Positions 9,576 to 18,213 of a stretch of 64,000 nt of DNA are shown here, in pieces. A program made the position numbers and the translations under genes. Source of the stretch: Ectorhizobium quercum (GTDB taxonomy: Bacteria > Pseudomonadota > Alphaproteobacteria > Rhizobiales > Rhizobiaceae); assembly GCF_026552795.1 (NCBI RefSeq), contig NZ_JANFPI010000006.1, forward strand, positions 124,001 to 188,000, given 5' to 3'. How positions within the stretch are numbered: position 1 is the stretch's first letter; each line of letters begins with the position of its first letter. The notes below the pieces were generated by a model. It did not search any database. It had not been told where the DNA came from and was given only the letters and a program-made list of their open reading frames with translations.

Positions 9576-9675
9576 CCCCTCTCCTTCGTCACCCTCGGGC
9601 TCGACCCGAGGGTCCACGCCGCAAGCGCCGCGGTGGATGGTCGGGTCGAGCCCGACCATGACGAAAGAAAGCGAT
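9576..9675 (+). repeat. Intergenic palindromic repeat family A, copy 1
   Basis: About 100 bp built of two nested palindromes (CTCGGG...CCCGAGG and GGTCGGG...CCCGACC) joined by a GC-rich centre, bounded by CTCTCCTTCGTC and GACGAAAGAAAG. Near-identical copies lie at 28064-28164 and, inverted, at 63566-63665. When read through, it encodes the VMVGLDPTIH-like peptide often seen as false ORF tails in Rhizobiales. It sits between converging bamE-like and hppA genes. Confidence 0.9.
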
Positions 9676-9700
9676 CCCCCTTTGTCCACAGTCCGACCCC

Positions 9701-9729
9701 GCCCCGAACCGTCGGAGCGGGGTTTTTTA
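9701..9729 (+). terminator. Rho-independent terminator of the BamE-like gene
   Basis: A GC-rich hairpin (CCCCG...CGGGG, with a small internal mismatch and further CC/GG pairs) is followed immediately by TTTTTT on the plus strand. It lies after repeat copy 1, so the repeat would be in the bamE-like mRNA 3' end. Confidence 0.75.
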
Positions 9730-9736
9730 TTGCGGC

Positions 9737-11875
9737 TCAGGCCAGGACGGCCAGCAGCAGCAGCGCCACGATATTGGTGATCTTGATCGCCGGGTTGACC
9801 GCCGGGCCCGCTGTGTCCTTGTAGGGATCGCCGACGGTGTCGCCCGTCACCGACGCCTTGTGCGCCTCCGAGCCCTTCACATGGCGCACGCCGTCCTTGT
9901 CGACGAAGCCGTCCTCGAAGCTCTTCTTGGCGTTGTCCCAGGCGCCGCCGCCGGAGGTCATCGAGATGGCGACGAACAGGCCGTTGACGATCACGCCGAG
10001 AAGCGATGCGCCGAGCGCGGCAAAGGCCGAGGCCTTCGATCCGGAAATCAGCAGCACGCCGAAATAGACCGCCAGCGGCGCGAGCACCGGCAGCAGCGAC
10101 GGCACCACCATTTCCCGGATCGCCGCCCTGGTCAGCATGTCGACGGCACGGCTGTAATCCGGGCGGTCCGCTCCCGTCATGATACCGGGCTTTTCCCGGA
10201 ACTGGCGGCGCACTTCCTCGACCACCGCGCCGCCGGCCCGTCCGACCGCCGTCATGGCGATGCCGCCGAACAGGTAGGGGATGAGCCCGCCGAAGATCAG
10301 GCCCGCGACGACATAAGGGTTGGACAGGCTGAAGGAGACCTCGCCGATCCCGGCGAAATACGGGTAGGTTTCGGCGTGGCCGATGAAGTAATCCAGGTCG
10401 TTGGTGTAGGCCGCGAACAGGACCAGCGCGCCGAGGCCGGCGGAGCCGATGGCATAGCCCTTGGTGACAGCCTTGGTCGTGTTGCCCACGGCGTCGAGCG
10501 CATCGGTGGACTTGCGGACCTCCGGCGGCATGCCCGCCATTTCGGCGATGCCGCCGGCATTGTCGGTCACGGGGCCGAAGGCGTCGAGCGCGACGATCAT
10601 GCCTGCCAGTCCCAGCATGGCCGTGACCGCGATGCCCGTGCCGAAAAGCCCGCCGAGCTGGTAGGTGGCGATGATGCCGCCGACGATGACGATGGCCGGC
10701 AGCGCCGTCGATTCCAGCGAAACGGCAAGCCCCTGGATGACGTTGGTGCCGTGCCCCGTCACCGAGGCCTGGGCGATGGAGTTGACCGGCCGCTTGTTCG
10801 TGCCCGTGTAGTATTCGGTGATGACCACGATCAGCGCGGTGACGACAAGGCCGACAAGACCGCAGATGAACAGATTTCCGCCGGTGACGTCCTGCCCCGC
10901 CACCATGCCGATGGAACCCCAGCCGACCGTGACGGTGGTCGCGACCGCAAGGCCGAGGACGGACAGCAGGCCCGTGACCACCAGCCCGCGATAAAGCGCG
11001 CCCATGATCGAGCCATTGACACCGAGTTTCACGAAGAAGGTGCCGATGATCGAAGTGATGACGCAGGCCCCGCAGATCGCCAGCGGATAAACCATCGCCG
11101 CATCGAGCACGGAAGAGCCGGCGAAGAAGATCGCCGCCAGGACCATCGTCGCGACGACGGAGACCGCATAGGTTTCGAAGAGGTCGGCGGCCATGCCGGC
11201 GCAGTCGCCGACATTGTCGCCGACATTGTCGGCGATGGTGGCCGGGTTGCGCGGATCGTCCTCGGGAATGCCCGCCTCGACCTTGCCGACCAGATCGCCG
11301 CCGACATCCGCACCCTTGGTGAAGATGCCGCCGCCGAGGCGGGCGAAGATCGAGATCAGCGACGCGCCGAAGCCGAGCGACACCAGCGCGTCGATCACCG
11401 CGCGGGAGCCACCCGCATGACCGAGGCCGAGCGTGAGGACGAGATAATAGCCGGCAACGCCGAGAAGGGCGAGGCCGGCCACCAGCAGGCCGGTGATCGC
11501 GCCGGCCTTGAACGCGATGTCGAGGCCGGAGGCGAGGCTGACGGACGCGGCCTGCGCCGTGCGGACGTTGGCGCGCACCGAAACGTGCATGCCGATGAAG
11601 CCCGCTGCACCCGACAGGACGGCGCCGACCAGAAAGCCGAAGGCCGCCGCGGCGGACAGAAGCCACCAGGTGCCGGCGAACACCACCGCCCCCACCACGG
11701 CAATGCTCAGATACTGCCGCGTCAGATAGGCCGTCGCGCCTTCGCGGATGAACCCCGCGATCTCCTGCATCCGCGCATTGCCCTGATCCGCGGCGAGGAC
11801 CGACCGTGTCGCCCAGACCGCGTAGGCGATCGAAAGCAGGCCGCACAGGATGACGCCGTAAACAACACCACTCAT
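9737..11875 (-). CDS. hppA: Membrane-bound proton-translocating pyrophosphatase, K+-independent type
   Basis: A 712-residue, roughly 16-helix inner-membrane pump coupling pyrophosphate hydrolysis to proton export. Signature acidic clusters are present: [20 protein letters not shown], then [20 protein letters not shown], and the C-terminal pair [11 protein letters not shown] and [15 protein letters not shown]. The motif [10 protein letters not shown] has Lys where K+-dependent enzymes have Ala, which marks the K+-insensitive subfamily. ATG at 11875 is preferred, with GGGAGG about 7 bp upstream; ATG at 11881 is too close to it. It stands alone, leftward. Confidence 0.97.
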   Translation of the reverse strand: MSGVVYGVILCGLLSIAYAVWATRSVLAADQGNARMQEIAGFIREGATAYLTRQYLSIAVVGAVVFAGTWWLLSAAAAFGFLVGAVLSGAAGFIGMHVSVRANVRTAQAASVSLASGLDIAFKAGAITGLLVAGLALLGVAGYYLVLTLGLGHAGGSRAVIDALVSLGFGASLISIFARLGGGIFTKGADVGGDLVGKVEAGIPEDDPRNPATIADNVGDNVGDCAGMAADLFETYAVSVVATMVLAAIFFAGSSVLDAAMVYPLAICGACVITSIIGTFFVKLGVNGSIMGALYRGLVVTGLLSVLGLAVATTVTVGWGSIGMVAGQDVTGGNLFICGLVGLVVTALIVVITEYYTGTNKRPVNSIAQASVTGHGTNVIQGLAVSLESTALPAIVIVGGIIATYQLGGLFGTGIAVTAMLGLAGMIVALDAFGPVTDNAGGIAEMAGMPPEVRKSTDALDAVGNTTKAVTKGYAIGSAGLGALVLFAAYTNDLDYFIGHAETYPYFAGIGEVSFSLSNPYVVAGLIFGGLIPYLFGGIAMTAVGRAGGAVVEEVRRQFREKPGIMTGADRPDYSRAVDMLTRAAIREMVVPSLLPVLAPLAVYFGVLLISGSKASAFAALGASLLGVIVNGLFVAISMTSGGGAWDNAKKSFEDGFVDKDGVRHVKGSEAHKASVTGDTVGDPYKDTAGPAVNPAIKITNIVALLLLAVLA

Positions 11876-11958
11876 ACGCATTCCCTCCCCATGATTTCCT
11901 CGTTGGGGAAGCGGGAGACCGACCGGCAACGCGCCGGCCGTTCAGGCGCCCGCTCCCT

Positions 11959-12020
11959 TAGAGCAATTCCAGCAAAAGTGCGAAGCGGTTTTGCGTTCGG
12001 AATTGCGGGAAAAAGCTCTA
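11959..12020. repeat. Intergenic mosaic-type repeat family B, copy 1
   Basis: A 62-bp imperfect palindrome with TAGAGC/GCTCTA ends and AATTCC/GGAATT inner arms. The core AGCAAAAGTGCGAAGCGG then TTTTGCGT is shared with 49076-49160. It resembles the RIME-like elements scattered through rhizobial intergenic regions. It lies upstream of hppA and downstream of the MFS gene. Confidence 0.8.
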
Positions 12021-12141
12021 GACAGGGCGAGAGTGCGTCCCGTTGACACGGGGCGTCAAGCCCCGTCCGGAACGGCATCGACATCCGGACATTCCGCCGC
12101 AGCGCGGGATGAGGAAAATCAAGACGGAAAGGCCGGAACGC

Positions 12142-13386
12142 TCACCGCGATGCTGCGCTGCGCAAACGGGCCGCGCGCATTTCCGCGAGAATCAGTGCCA
12201 GGCAGACGATCGTGACCGGCCAGATGACGAGGTTCATCACGTCCCAGCCATAGGCGGTGAAGACGCGCCCGGAGGAGAAGGACGAAAGCGCGACGGTGCC
12301 GAAGAGCACGATGTCGTTGAAGCCCTGCACCTTGTCGGCTTCCTGCGGCCGGTAGCTGGCCGCGACGATGGCCGTCGAGCCGATGAAGCCGAAATTCCAG
12401 CCGATGCCGAGCAGGACCAGCGCGCCCCAGAAGTTCCAGAGTTCGACACCCATATGGGCGACGACGGCGCAGGCCATCAGAATGACGAGCCCGAGCGCCA
12501 CGACCTTTTCCGCGCCGTGGCGGGCGATCAGCATGCCGGTGAAGAAGCTCGGGCAGAACATGGCGATCACATGCCACTGGATGCCGAGCGTCGCCATCTC
12601 GGTCGGCAGGCCACAGCCGATGACCATCGCCAGCGGCGCGCCGATCATCATGAAAGTCATGAGCGCATAGGAGCCTATGCCGCAGACGAGGCCGGTGAGG
12701 AACCGCCGCGTCAGGACGATTTCCGCAAGCGGGCGGGCCGGCTCGTCGGCGGAACCGGAACCGACCGGCTTTTCGGGCAGGCGCAGGAAGACAAGAATGG
12801 CGAGCGCCGCAAGCGACAGCGGCACCAGCGCCATGAACGTGCCGGCAAAAAGTACCGGCGCGAAATAGTCCTTCGCCCATATCGCCAGTTGCGGGCCGAG
12901 AATGGCCGAGACGATGCCGCCCGCCAGAATCCACGAGATCGCCTTGCCCTTGTAGAAGGAAGGCGACGCATCGGCGGCGGCAAACCGGATTTTCTGCGTG
13001 AAGCCGGCCGACAGGCCGATCAGCAGAAGGCCGAGGGCGAACAGCCAGAAATCGGAACGGAAGAGCGCGAGCGCGGCGACGAGGCCGCCGAGCCCCACCG
13101 TCACCGCGCCGACCATGAAGGAGGCCTTGCGGCCGAGGACGCGGGCCGCAACGGCGACGACGACCGCGCCGAGCGCGACGCCGACGTTGAAACCCGTCAT
13201 CGGCGCCGTCGCAAGGGACTTGTCCGTGCCGAGGAGTTCATAGCCGGCCAGGGCGCCGACGGAGAAAGACAGCGGCCCCGCCGAGCCCAGAATCGCCTGC
13301 GCGGCGGTCAGCAGCGCGACGTTGCGCTTCGCCGAGCGCAACTGTCCCTCAAGTCCCGGAACCGTTCCGCCCTGCACCGCGTCCAT
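12142..13386 (-). CDS. Major facilitator superfamily transporter
   Basis: A 414-residue protein with about 12 hydrophobic helices in two halves and a polar central loop (residues about 205-225, PEKPVGSGSADEPARPLAE). The first half contains the RVLGRKAS loop typical of the MFS motif between helices 2 and 3. It starts 20 bp after nusB in the same direction, so it is probably the last gene of the rib-nusB transcript. The substrate is unknown; flavin transport would be a guess from position only. Confidence 0.85.
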   Translation of the reverse strand: MDAVQGGTVPGLEGQLRSAKRNVALLTAAQAILGSAGPLSFSVGALAGYELLGTDKSLATAPMTGFNVGVALGAVVVAVAARVLGRKASFMVGAVTVGLGGLVAALALFRSDFWLFALGLLLIGLSAGFTQKIRFAAADASPSFYKGKAISWILAGGIVSAILGPQLAIWAKDYFAPVLFAGTFMALVPLSLAALAILVFLRLPEKPVGSGSADEPARPLAEIVLTRRFLTGLVCGIGSYALMTFMMIGAPLAMVIGCGLPTEMATLGIQWHVIAMFCPSFFTGMLIARHGAEKVVALGLVILMACAVVAHMGVELWNFWGALVLLGIGWNFGFIGSTAIVAASYRPQEADKVQGFNDIVLFGTVALSSFSSGRVFTAYGWDVMNLVIWPVTIVCLALILAEMRAARLRSAASR

Positions 13387-13406
13387 GCGCCATCACTCCC
13401 CGGGGA

Positions 13407-13889
13407 TTACTTGCGGTCCTCGCCGCGCACCTGTTTGGCGATCCGGTCGAGAACGGCGTTCACCAGCTTCGGCTCGTCGTCCTCGAAGAAGGCACGGGCG
13501 ATCTCGACATATTCCGTGACGATCACCGGCACCGGCACGTCCTTGCGCTCCAGAATCTCGAAGGTGCCGGCGCGCAGGATGGCGCGGACCGTGCTGTCCA
13601 GACGCGAGAGGGCCCAGTCGTCCTGCAAGGCGGCCTTCACGAGCGGATCGATCTTCGTCTGGTCGCGCACGACGCCGGCGACGATGGAGCGGAACCAGGA
13701 GGCGTCCGCCTTCAGATAGGTGTCGCCGTCGAGTTCCTGGCCGAGCCGGAAGGATTCGTATTCAGCCACGACTTCCAGAACGCCGGTGCCGCCGATATCC
13801 ATCTGGTAAAGGGCCTGCACGGCGGCAAGACGCGCCGCGCCGCGCTGGTTGGCCGGTTTGACCGGGTGTGCGGTGCCTTCCTGCGTCAT
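13407..13889 (-). CDS. nusB: Transcription antitermination factor NusB
   Basis: A 160-residue all-helical RNA-binding protein that joins NusE (S10) on boxA RNA during rRNA antitermination. Visible family features are [16 protein letters not shown] at the start, [17 protein letters not shown] in the middle, and [20 protein letters not shown] then [10 protein letters not shown] at the C-terminus. The start lies just 2 bp after the ribH stop, so the two are translationally linked. The ribH-nusB order is common in proteobacteria. Confidence 0.97.
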   Translation of the reverse strand: MTQEGTAHPVKPANQRGAARLAAVQALYQMDIGGTGVLEVVAEYESFRLGQELDGDTYLKADASWFRSIVAGVVRDQTKIDPLVKAALQDDWALSRLDSTVRAILRAGTFEILERKDVPVPVIVTEYVEIARAFFEDDEPKLVNAVLDRIAKQVRGEDRK

Positions 13890-13891
13890 GG

Positions 13892-14344
13892 TCAGCCGCC
13901 CAGCTTCTCTTTGAGTTCGATCATGGCAAGCGCAGCGCGGGCGGCGAAACCGCCCTTGTCCAGATCCGACTTGCGGGCGCGGGCCCAGGCCTGCGCCTCG
14001 TTCTCGACGGTCAGGATGCCGTTGCCGATGGGCAGCGATTCGCTGACGGAAAGATCCATCAAGGCGCGGGCCGATTCGTTCGAGACGATATCGAAATGAT
14101 AGGTCTCGCCGCGGATGACCATGCCGAGCGCGACGAAGCCGTCATAGGCGACGGTGCCGGCATCCATGCCGTCCAGCGCCATCGCGATGACCGCGGGGAT
14201 TTCGAGCGCGCCCGGAACGGTGACGACGTCATAGGTCGCGCCGGCGGCATCGAGCGCGGCCTTCGCCCCGTCGAGCAGGGCATTGGAAAGATCGTCGTAG
14301 AAGCGGGCCTCGACGATGAGGAGATGCGAAGCGGAAGCGGACAT
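13892..14344 (-). CDS. ribH: 6,7-dimethyl-8-ribityllumazine synthase
   Basis: A 150-residue enzyme condensing the ribityl pyrimidinedione with dihydroxybutanone phosphate, the penultimate step of riboflavin synthesis. Motifs: [45 protein letters not shown] and [15 protein letters not shown]. The start MSASASH at 14344 has GGAAA about 7 bp upstream; the frame upstream to 14386 is not family-like. It is separated from ribE by 215 bp, so it may have its own promoter. Confidence 0.97.
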   Translation of the reverse strand: MSASASHLLIVEARFYDDLSNALLDGAKAALDAAGATYDVVTVPGALEIPAVIAMALDGMDAGTVAYDGFVALGMVIRGETYHFDIVSNESARALMDLSVSESLPIGNGILTVENEAQAWARARKSDLDKGGFAARAALAMIELKEKLGG

Positions 14345-14488
14345 GGGCTGTTTCCAATGGATCTGGCGGCCACGGGGCCAAGCCAATCGACGGTGATTAC
14401 GGGGTTTTCACGCGGTCTAACCACGGCTTGGCGCCGCTGGCAAGCAAATTCACGCTTTCGGGCCGTCGCCACGATGCGCTGCCCGCCT

Positions 14489-14520
14489 TCTCGTCATGCT
14501 CGGGCTTGACGAAGGAGAGA
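14489..14520. repeat. Truncated remnant of repeat family A
   Basis: TCTCGTCATGCTCGGGCTTG followed by ACGAAGGAGAGA retains only the two outer ends of the family A element; the central 60-70 bp are missing. It lies in the 215-bp gap between ribE and ribH and looks like the result of an internal deletion. Confidence 0.55.
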
Positions 14521-14559
14521 CGGCGGGCCGACGCCCACATTCCGGCGTGAGGCAACGCC

Positions 14560-15165
14560 TCAGCCGAACTCCGCCAGCCTTGCGGCGTAGCGGGCCATCG
14601 TGTCGATCTCGAAATTCATCCTGTCGCCCGCCTGCCGCTCGCCCCAGGTCGTCACCTCCAGCGTGTGGCGGATGATGAGAACGTCGAAATCGGCACCGTC
14701 GACGGCATTTACCGTCAGCGAGGTGCCGTCGAGCGCCACCGACCCTTTCGGCGCGACGAATTTCGCCAGATGCTCCGGCGCCCGCAGCCGGAACCGCACG
14801 GCGTCGCCTTCCGGCGCGACCGACAGGATTTCCGCCGTGCCGTCGACATGGCCGGAGACGATGTGGCCGCCGAGTTCGTCACCGACCTTCAGCGCCCGCT
14901 CCAGATTGATGCGCGTTCCCGTCCGCCAGTCTCCGAGCGTCGTCAGGCGCAGCGCTTCCTCCCACGCCTCGACCTCGTACCAGCGGGAATTGTCGCCTTC
15001 CGCCGGCAGCGCCGTGACGGTCAGGCAGGTGCCGGCATGGGCGATGGACGCGCCGATGTCGATGGTGGCCGGATCGTAGTCCGTCGCCACGCGCAGGCGC
15101 ACCCCTTCATTCAGGGGCGTGACGTCCTCGACGGTGCCGATATCCGTGACAATTCCGGTGAACAT
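14560..15165 (-). CDS. ribE: Riboflavin synthase alpha chain
   Basis: A 201-residue enzyme that dismutates two lumazines into riboflavin and the ribityl pyrimidine. The N-terminal MFTGIVTDIGTV and the two lumazine-binding barrel repeats are intact: GTCLTV in the first, and GTSLTVNAV plus GHIVSGHVDG in the second half. The start at 15165 has AAAGGA 7 bp upstream, only 2 bp after the ribD stop. Same operon as ribD and nrdR. Confidence 0.96.
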   Translation of the reverse strand: MFTGIVTDIGTVEDVTPLNEGVRLRVATDYDPATIDIGASIAHAGTCLTVTALPAEGDNSRWYEVEAWEEALRLTTLGDWRTGTRINLERALKVGDELGGHIVSGHVDGTAEILSVAPEGDAVRFRLRAPEHLAKFVAPKGSVALDGTSLTVNAVDGADFDVLIIRHTLEVTTWGERQAGDRMNFEIDTMARYAARLAEFG

Positions 15166-15167
15166 CC

Positions 15168-16256
15168 TCAAATCCTTTCGTAATCGAAACGGCGGTCCGG
15201 GCCGAAGCGGCTCTCGCCGAGAAACGCGAAACCGCTTCCGATATGGGCGCGGGTCAGCGGCGATGCAATGCCCTGCGGGCCGATCGTCACCGCCCCTTCA
15301 TAAAGCTGGATCCGGTCGACCAGATCCGCTTCGAGGAAGGCGGCAGCGACGGTCGCACCGCCTTCGACGATCAGGCCGCTCACGCCCCAGTCCGCCAGCA
15401 TGGCCAGGAACGCGGCGATGGAACCGGCCTCGACGGTCTGGACGCCCGCCAATTCCAATGCCGCGCGGCGCTCGGAAAAACCGGCATCCAGTGCAAGCCG
15501 GGCGGAAGATGCGACGGCGATGACCGGCACCTCGGCCGCCGTCCTCACCAGCTTCGAGGCCAGCGGCAGGCGCAGGTCGCGGTCGAGCACGATGCGGGCC
15601 GGCGAGTCCTTTTCAAGACCCGGTAGTCGGCAGGTCAGTTCCGGGTCGTCGGCAATCGCGGTGCCGATGCCGACGAGGATGGCGTCGCTTTCGGCCCGCA
15701 GCATATGGACCTGCGCGCGCGCCGCAGGGCCGGTGATCGCCACCTGCCCCGCGCCACTCAAACCGATCATGCCATCGGCGGAAACGGCAAGTTTCAGAGT
15801 CACATGCGCGCGCTTCTTCGTCTGGCGCGTCAGATAGGGCGCAAGCGCGCGCCGCGCTTCTTCCTCCATCACGCCGCTTTCGACCTCGATCCCCGCCTCG
15901 GCCAGAAGGCGAAGGCCGCGGCCCGAGACGCGCGGGTCCGGGTCGGTCAGCGCCACGACGACGCGCGCCACGCCGACGGCGATCAGTGCATCGGAACAGG
16001 GTGGCGTCCGGCCGTGGTGGGAACAGGGTTCGAGCGTGACATAGGCGGTCGCTCCCCTCGCCCGTTCGCCCGCATCGGCAAGCGCCTGCGGCTCGGCATG
16101 GGGGCGGCCGGAACGCGCCGTCACGCCGCGCCCGACAATGATACCGTCCTTGACGACGACGCATCCGACGGAGGGATTGGAGGTGGTGCGGCCCGCGTGC
16201 CAGCGCGACAGGCGGATCGCCACCGCCATGAAGCGCCGGTCGTCCGCGGCGCTCAT
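15168..16256 (-). CDS. ribD: Bifunctional riboflavin deaminase/reductase RibD
   Basis: A 362-residue fusion. An N-terminal zinc deaminase (residues 1-145) has the HAEPQAL and PCSHHGRTPPC metal and catalytic motifs. A C-terminal DHFR-like reductase (about 148-362) begins HVTLKLAVSADGMI and includes LIVEGGATVAAAFL. It carries out steps two and three of the pyrimidine branch of riboflavin synthesis. It starts 1 bp after the nrdR stop and ends 2 bp before ribE, so it is tightly co-transcribed. Confidence 0.97.
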   Translation of the reverse strand: MSAADDRRFMAVAIRLSRWHAGRTTSNPSVGCVVVKDGIIVGRGVTARSGRPHAEPQALADAGERARGATAYVTLEPCSHHGRTPPCSDALIAVGVARVVVALTDPDPRVSGRGLRLLAEAGIEVESGVMEEEARRALAPYLTRQTKKRAHVTLKLAVSADGMIGLSGAGQVAITGPAARAQVHMLRAESDAILVGIGTAIADDPELTCRLPGLEKDSPARIVLDRDLRLPLASKLVRTAAEVPVIAVASSARLALDAGFSERRAALELAGVQTVEAGSIAAFLAMLADWGVSGLIVEGGATVAAAFLEADLVDRIQLYEGAVTIGPQGIASPLTRAHIGSGFAFLGESRFGPDRRFDYERI

Positions 16257-16257
16257 C

Positions 16258-16737
16258 TCAGCCGCCTATGCCCGGATCGCGGGCAATCTTGGCGTTGATC
16301 TCCTCGATCACCTTCTCGAAATCCTCGGCATGGGAGAAATCCCGGTAGACCGAAGCGTAGCGGACGAAGCCGACATCATCGAGGCTCTTGAGCGCTTCCA
16401 GCACCTGAAGGCCGATCTCCTCCGAACTGATCTCCGTTTCGCCGGAGCTTTCCAGGCGACGGACGATGCCGGAAACGGCACGCTCGATGCGGTCGGCGTC
16501 CACGGGCCGCTTGCGCAGCGCGATCTGGAACGACCGCACCAGCTTGTTGCGGTCGAAGGGCGCCTTGCGGCCGGTCTTCTTCACGACCATGAGTTCGCGA
16601 AGCTGAACCCGCTCGAAGGTCGTGAACCGGCCACCGCAATCCGGGCAGATGCGGCGGCGGCGGATGGAGGTTCCATCCTCCGCCGGACGCGAGTCCTTGA
16701 CCTGGGTGTCTTCCGAACCGCAGAAGGGGCAGCGCAT
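16258..16737 (-). CDS. nrdR: Transcriptional repressor NrdR
   Basis: A 159-residue repressor of ribonucleotide reductase genes that senses ATP/dATP. An N-terminal zinc ribbon ([18 protein letters not shown] ... CPDCGG) is followed by an ATP-cone domain starting [16 protein letters not shown] (about 50-140). The start is fixed by MRCPFC, 8 bp after the glyA stop; a longer in-frame reading into glyA is spurious. The glyA-nrdR-ribD order is conserved in Rhizobiales. Confidence 0.97.
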   Translation of the reverse strand: MRCPFCGSEDTQVKDSRPAEDGTSIRRRRICPDCGGRFTTFERVQLRELMVVKKTGRKAPFDRNKLVRSFQIALRKRPVDADRIERAVSGIVRRLESSGETEISSEEIGLQVLEALKSLDDVGFVRYASVYRDFSHAEDFEKVIEEINAKIARDPGIGG

Positions 16738-16745
16738 GGCAGGCC

Positions 16746-18038
16746 TTAGCCCTGATAGCCGTACATCGGGAAGCGGCTCGTGAGCACCTCCACCTTGGCG
16801 CGGACCGCCGCTTCGACGGCAGCGTTGCCCTCGTCGGAATTGGCGGCCTTCAGGCCGTCGAGAACCTCGACGATCAGCCGGCCGATCTCGCGGAACTCCT
16901 CTTCGCCGAAGCCGCGCGTCGTGCCAGCCGGCGTTCCGAGACGGACGCCCGAGGTAACGAAGGGCTTTTCCGGATCGAAGGGAATGCCGTTCTTGTTGCA
17001 GGTGATCCAGGCACGGCCCAGCGCCGCCTCGGCGCGCTTGCCCGTGGCGTTCTTCTTGCGCAGGTCGACCAGCATCAGGTGGTTGTCGGTGCCGCCGGAG
17101 ACGATATCGAGGCCGCCATCCTTCAGCGTCTCGGCAAGCGTCCTGGCATTCTTGACGACCCGGGCGGCGTAGTCCTTGAACTCCGGCTGGAGCGCCTCGC
17201 CGAAGGCCACGGCCTTGGCGGCGATGACGTGCATCAGCGGGCCGCCCTGGAGGCCGGGGAACACGGCGGAATTGAACTTCTTCGCCAGATCCTCGTCGTC
17301 GGTCAGGATCATGCCGCCACGCGGACCGCGCAGGGACTTGTGCGTCGTCGTCGTGGCGACATGGCAATGCGGGAACGGCGACGGATGCTGGCCTCCGGCC
17401 ACGAGACCGGCGATGTGCGCCATGTCGACCATCAGCCAGGCGCCGACTTCATCGGCGATCTCGCGGAAGCGCTTCCAGTCCCAGATGCGGGAATAGGCCG
17501 TGCCGCCGGCGAGGATGAGCTTCGGCTTGTGCTTGCGGGCCTTCTCGGCAATGTCGTCCATGTCGAGCAGGTGGTCGTCCTCGCGGACGCCGTAGGAGAC
17601 GACGTTGAACCACTTGCCGGACATGTTGACCGGCGAACCGTGCGTCAGGTGTCCGCCGGAGTTCAGGTCCAGCCCCATGAACGTGTCGCCCGGCTGGAGC
17701 AGCGCGAGGAACACGGCCTGGTTCATCTGCGAGCCGGAATTCGGCTGGACGTTGGCGAAATTGACGCCGAACAGCTTCTTCGCCCGCTCGATGGCGAGTT
17801 CTTCGGCGATATCGACGAACTGGCAGCCGCCGTAATAGCGCTTGCCCGGATAGCCCTCGGCATACTTGTTCGTCATGATCGAGCCCTGCGCCTCGAGAAC
17901 GGCGCGGGAAACGATGTTTTCCGAGGCGATCAGCTCGATTTCGTGGCGCTGGCGACCGAGTTCCTTGCCGATGGCGCCGAAGATATCCGGATCGGCGTCC
18001 GACAGCGGGCGATTGAAGAAGGCTTCGAGGTTCGACAT
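16746..18038 (-). CDS. glyA: Serine hydroxymethyltransferase
   Basis: A 430-residue PLP enzyme converting serine and tetrahydrofolate to glycine and methylene-THF, the main one-carbon source. The PLP-binding lysine lies in [16 protein letters not shown]. Other landmarks are [35 protein letters not shown] and [15 protein letters not shown]. It has full family length and is the first gene of the leftward glyA-nrdR-rib-nusB series. Confidence 0.98.
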   Translation of the reverse strand: MSNLEAFFNRPLSDADPDIFGAIGKELGRQRHEIELIASENIVSRAVLEAQGSIMTNKYAEGYPGKRYYGGCQFVDIAEELAIERAKKLFGVNFANVQPNSGSQMNQAVFLALLQPGDTFMGLDLNSGGHLTHGSPVNMSGKWFNVVSYGVREDDHLLDMDDIAEKARKHKPKLILAGGTAYSRIWDWKRFREIADEVGAWLMVDMAHIAGLVAGGQHPSPFPHCHVATTTTHKSLRGPRGGMILTDDEDLAKKFNSAVFPGLQGGPLMHVIAAKAVAFGEALQPEFKDYAARVVKNARTLAETLKDGGLDIVSGGTDNHLMLVDLRKKNATGKRAEAALGRAWITCNKNGIPFDPEKPFVTSGVRLGTPAGTTRGFGEEEFREIGRLIVEVLDGLKAANSDEGNAAVEAAVRAKVEVLTSRFPMYGYQG

Positions 18039-18152
18039 GGCAAGGCTCCTGCGACAAACGGATGCGATCGGGTATTATCCGCCCCCACGTCCAAGGGCAA
18101 TACGCGTGACGCAATTTACCCGCGTTTCAGGGCCTGCCGGACAATTATCGCC

Positions 18153-18188
18153 TCAAAACAAAACCGGCCGCGAACGGATCGCGGCCGG
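18153..18188 (-). terminator. Rho-independent terminator of the L,D-transpeptidase gene
   Basis: A perfect 10-bp stem (CCGGCCGCGA / TCGCGGCCGG, 5-nt loop, 18164-18188) is followed on the minus strand by TTTTGTTTTG. It lies 26 bp after the transpeptidase stop and 126 bp before glyA. Confidence 0.85.
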
Positions 18189-18213
18189 CGATGCGAAAAG
18201 GCCCCGGGGCGGC

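Noticed and set aside
9465-11846. Open frame of 793 codons antisense-shifted within hppA
   Set aside because: High-GC shadow of hppA in another frame; Arg/Gly/His-rich composition, no family motif, and its C-terminal part runs through repeat family A.
12048-12066. ACGGGGC-GTCAA-GCCCCGT hairpin as terminator of the MFS gene
   Set aside because: Perfect 7-bp stem but no T-run on the minus strand; could be a Rho-linked structure but not supportable as a terminator.
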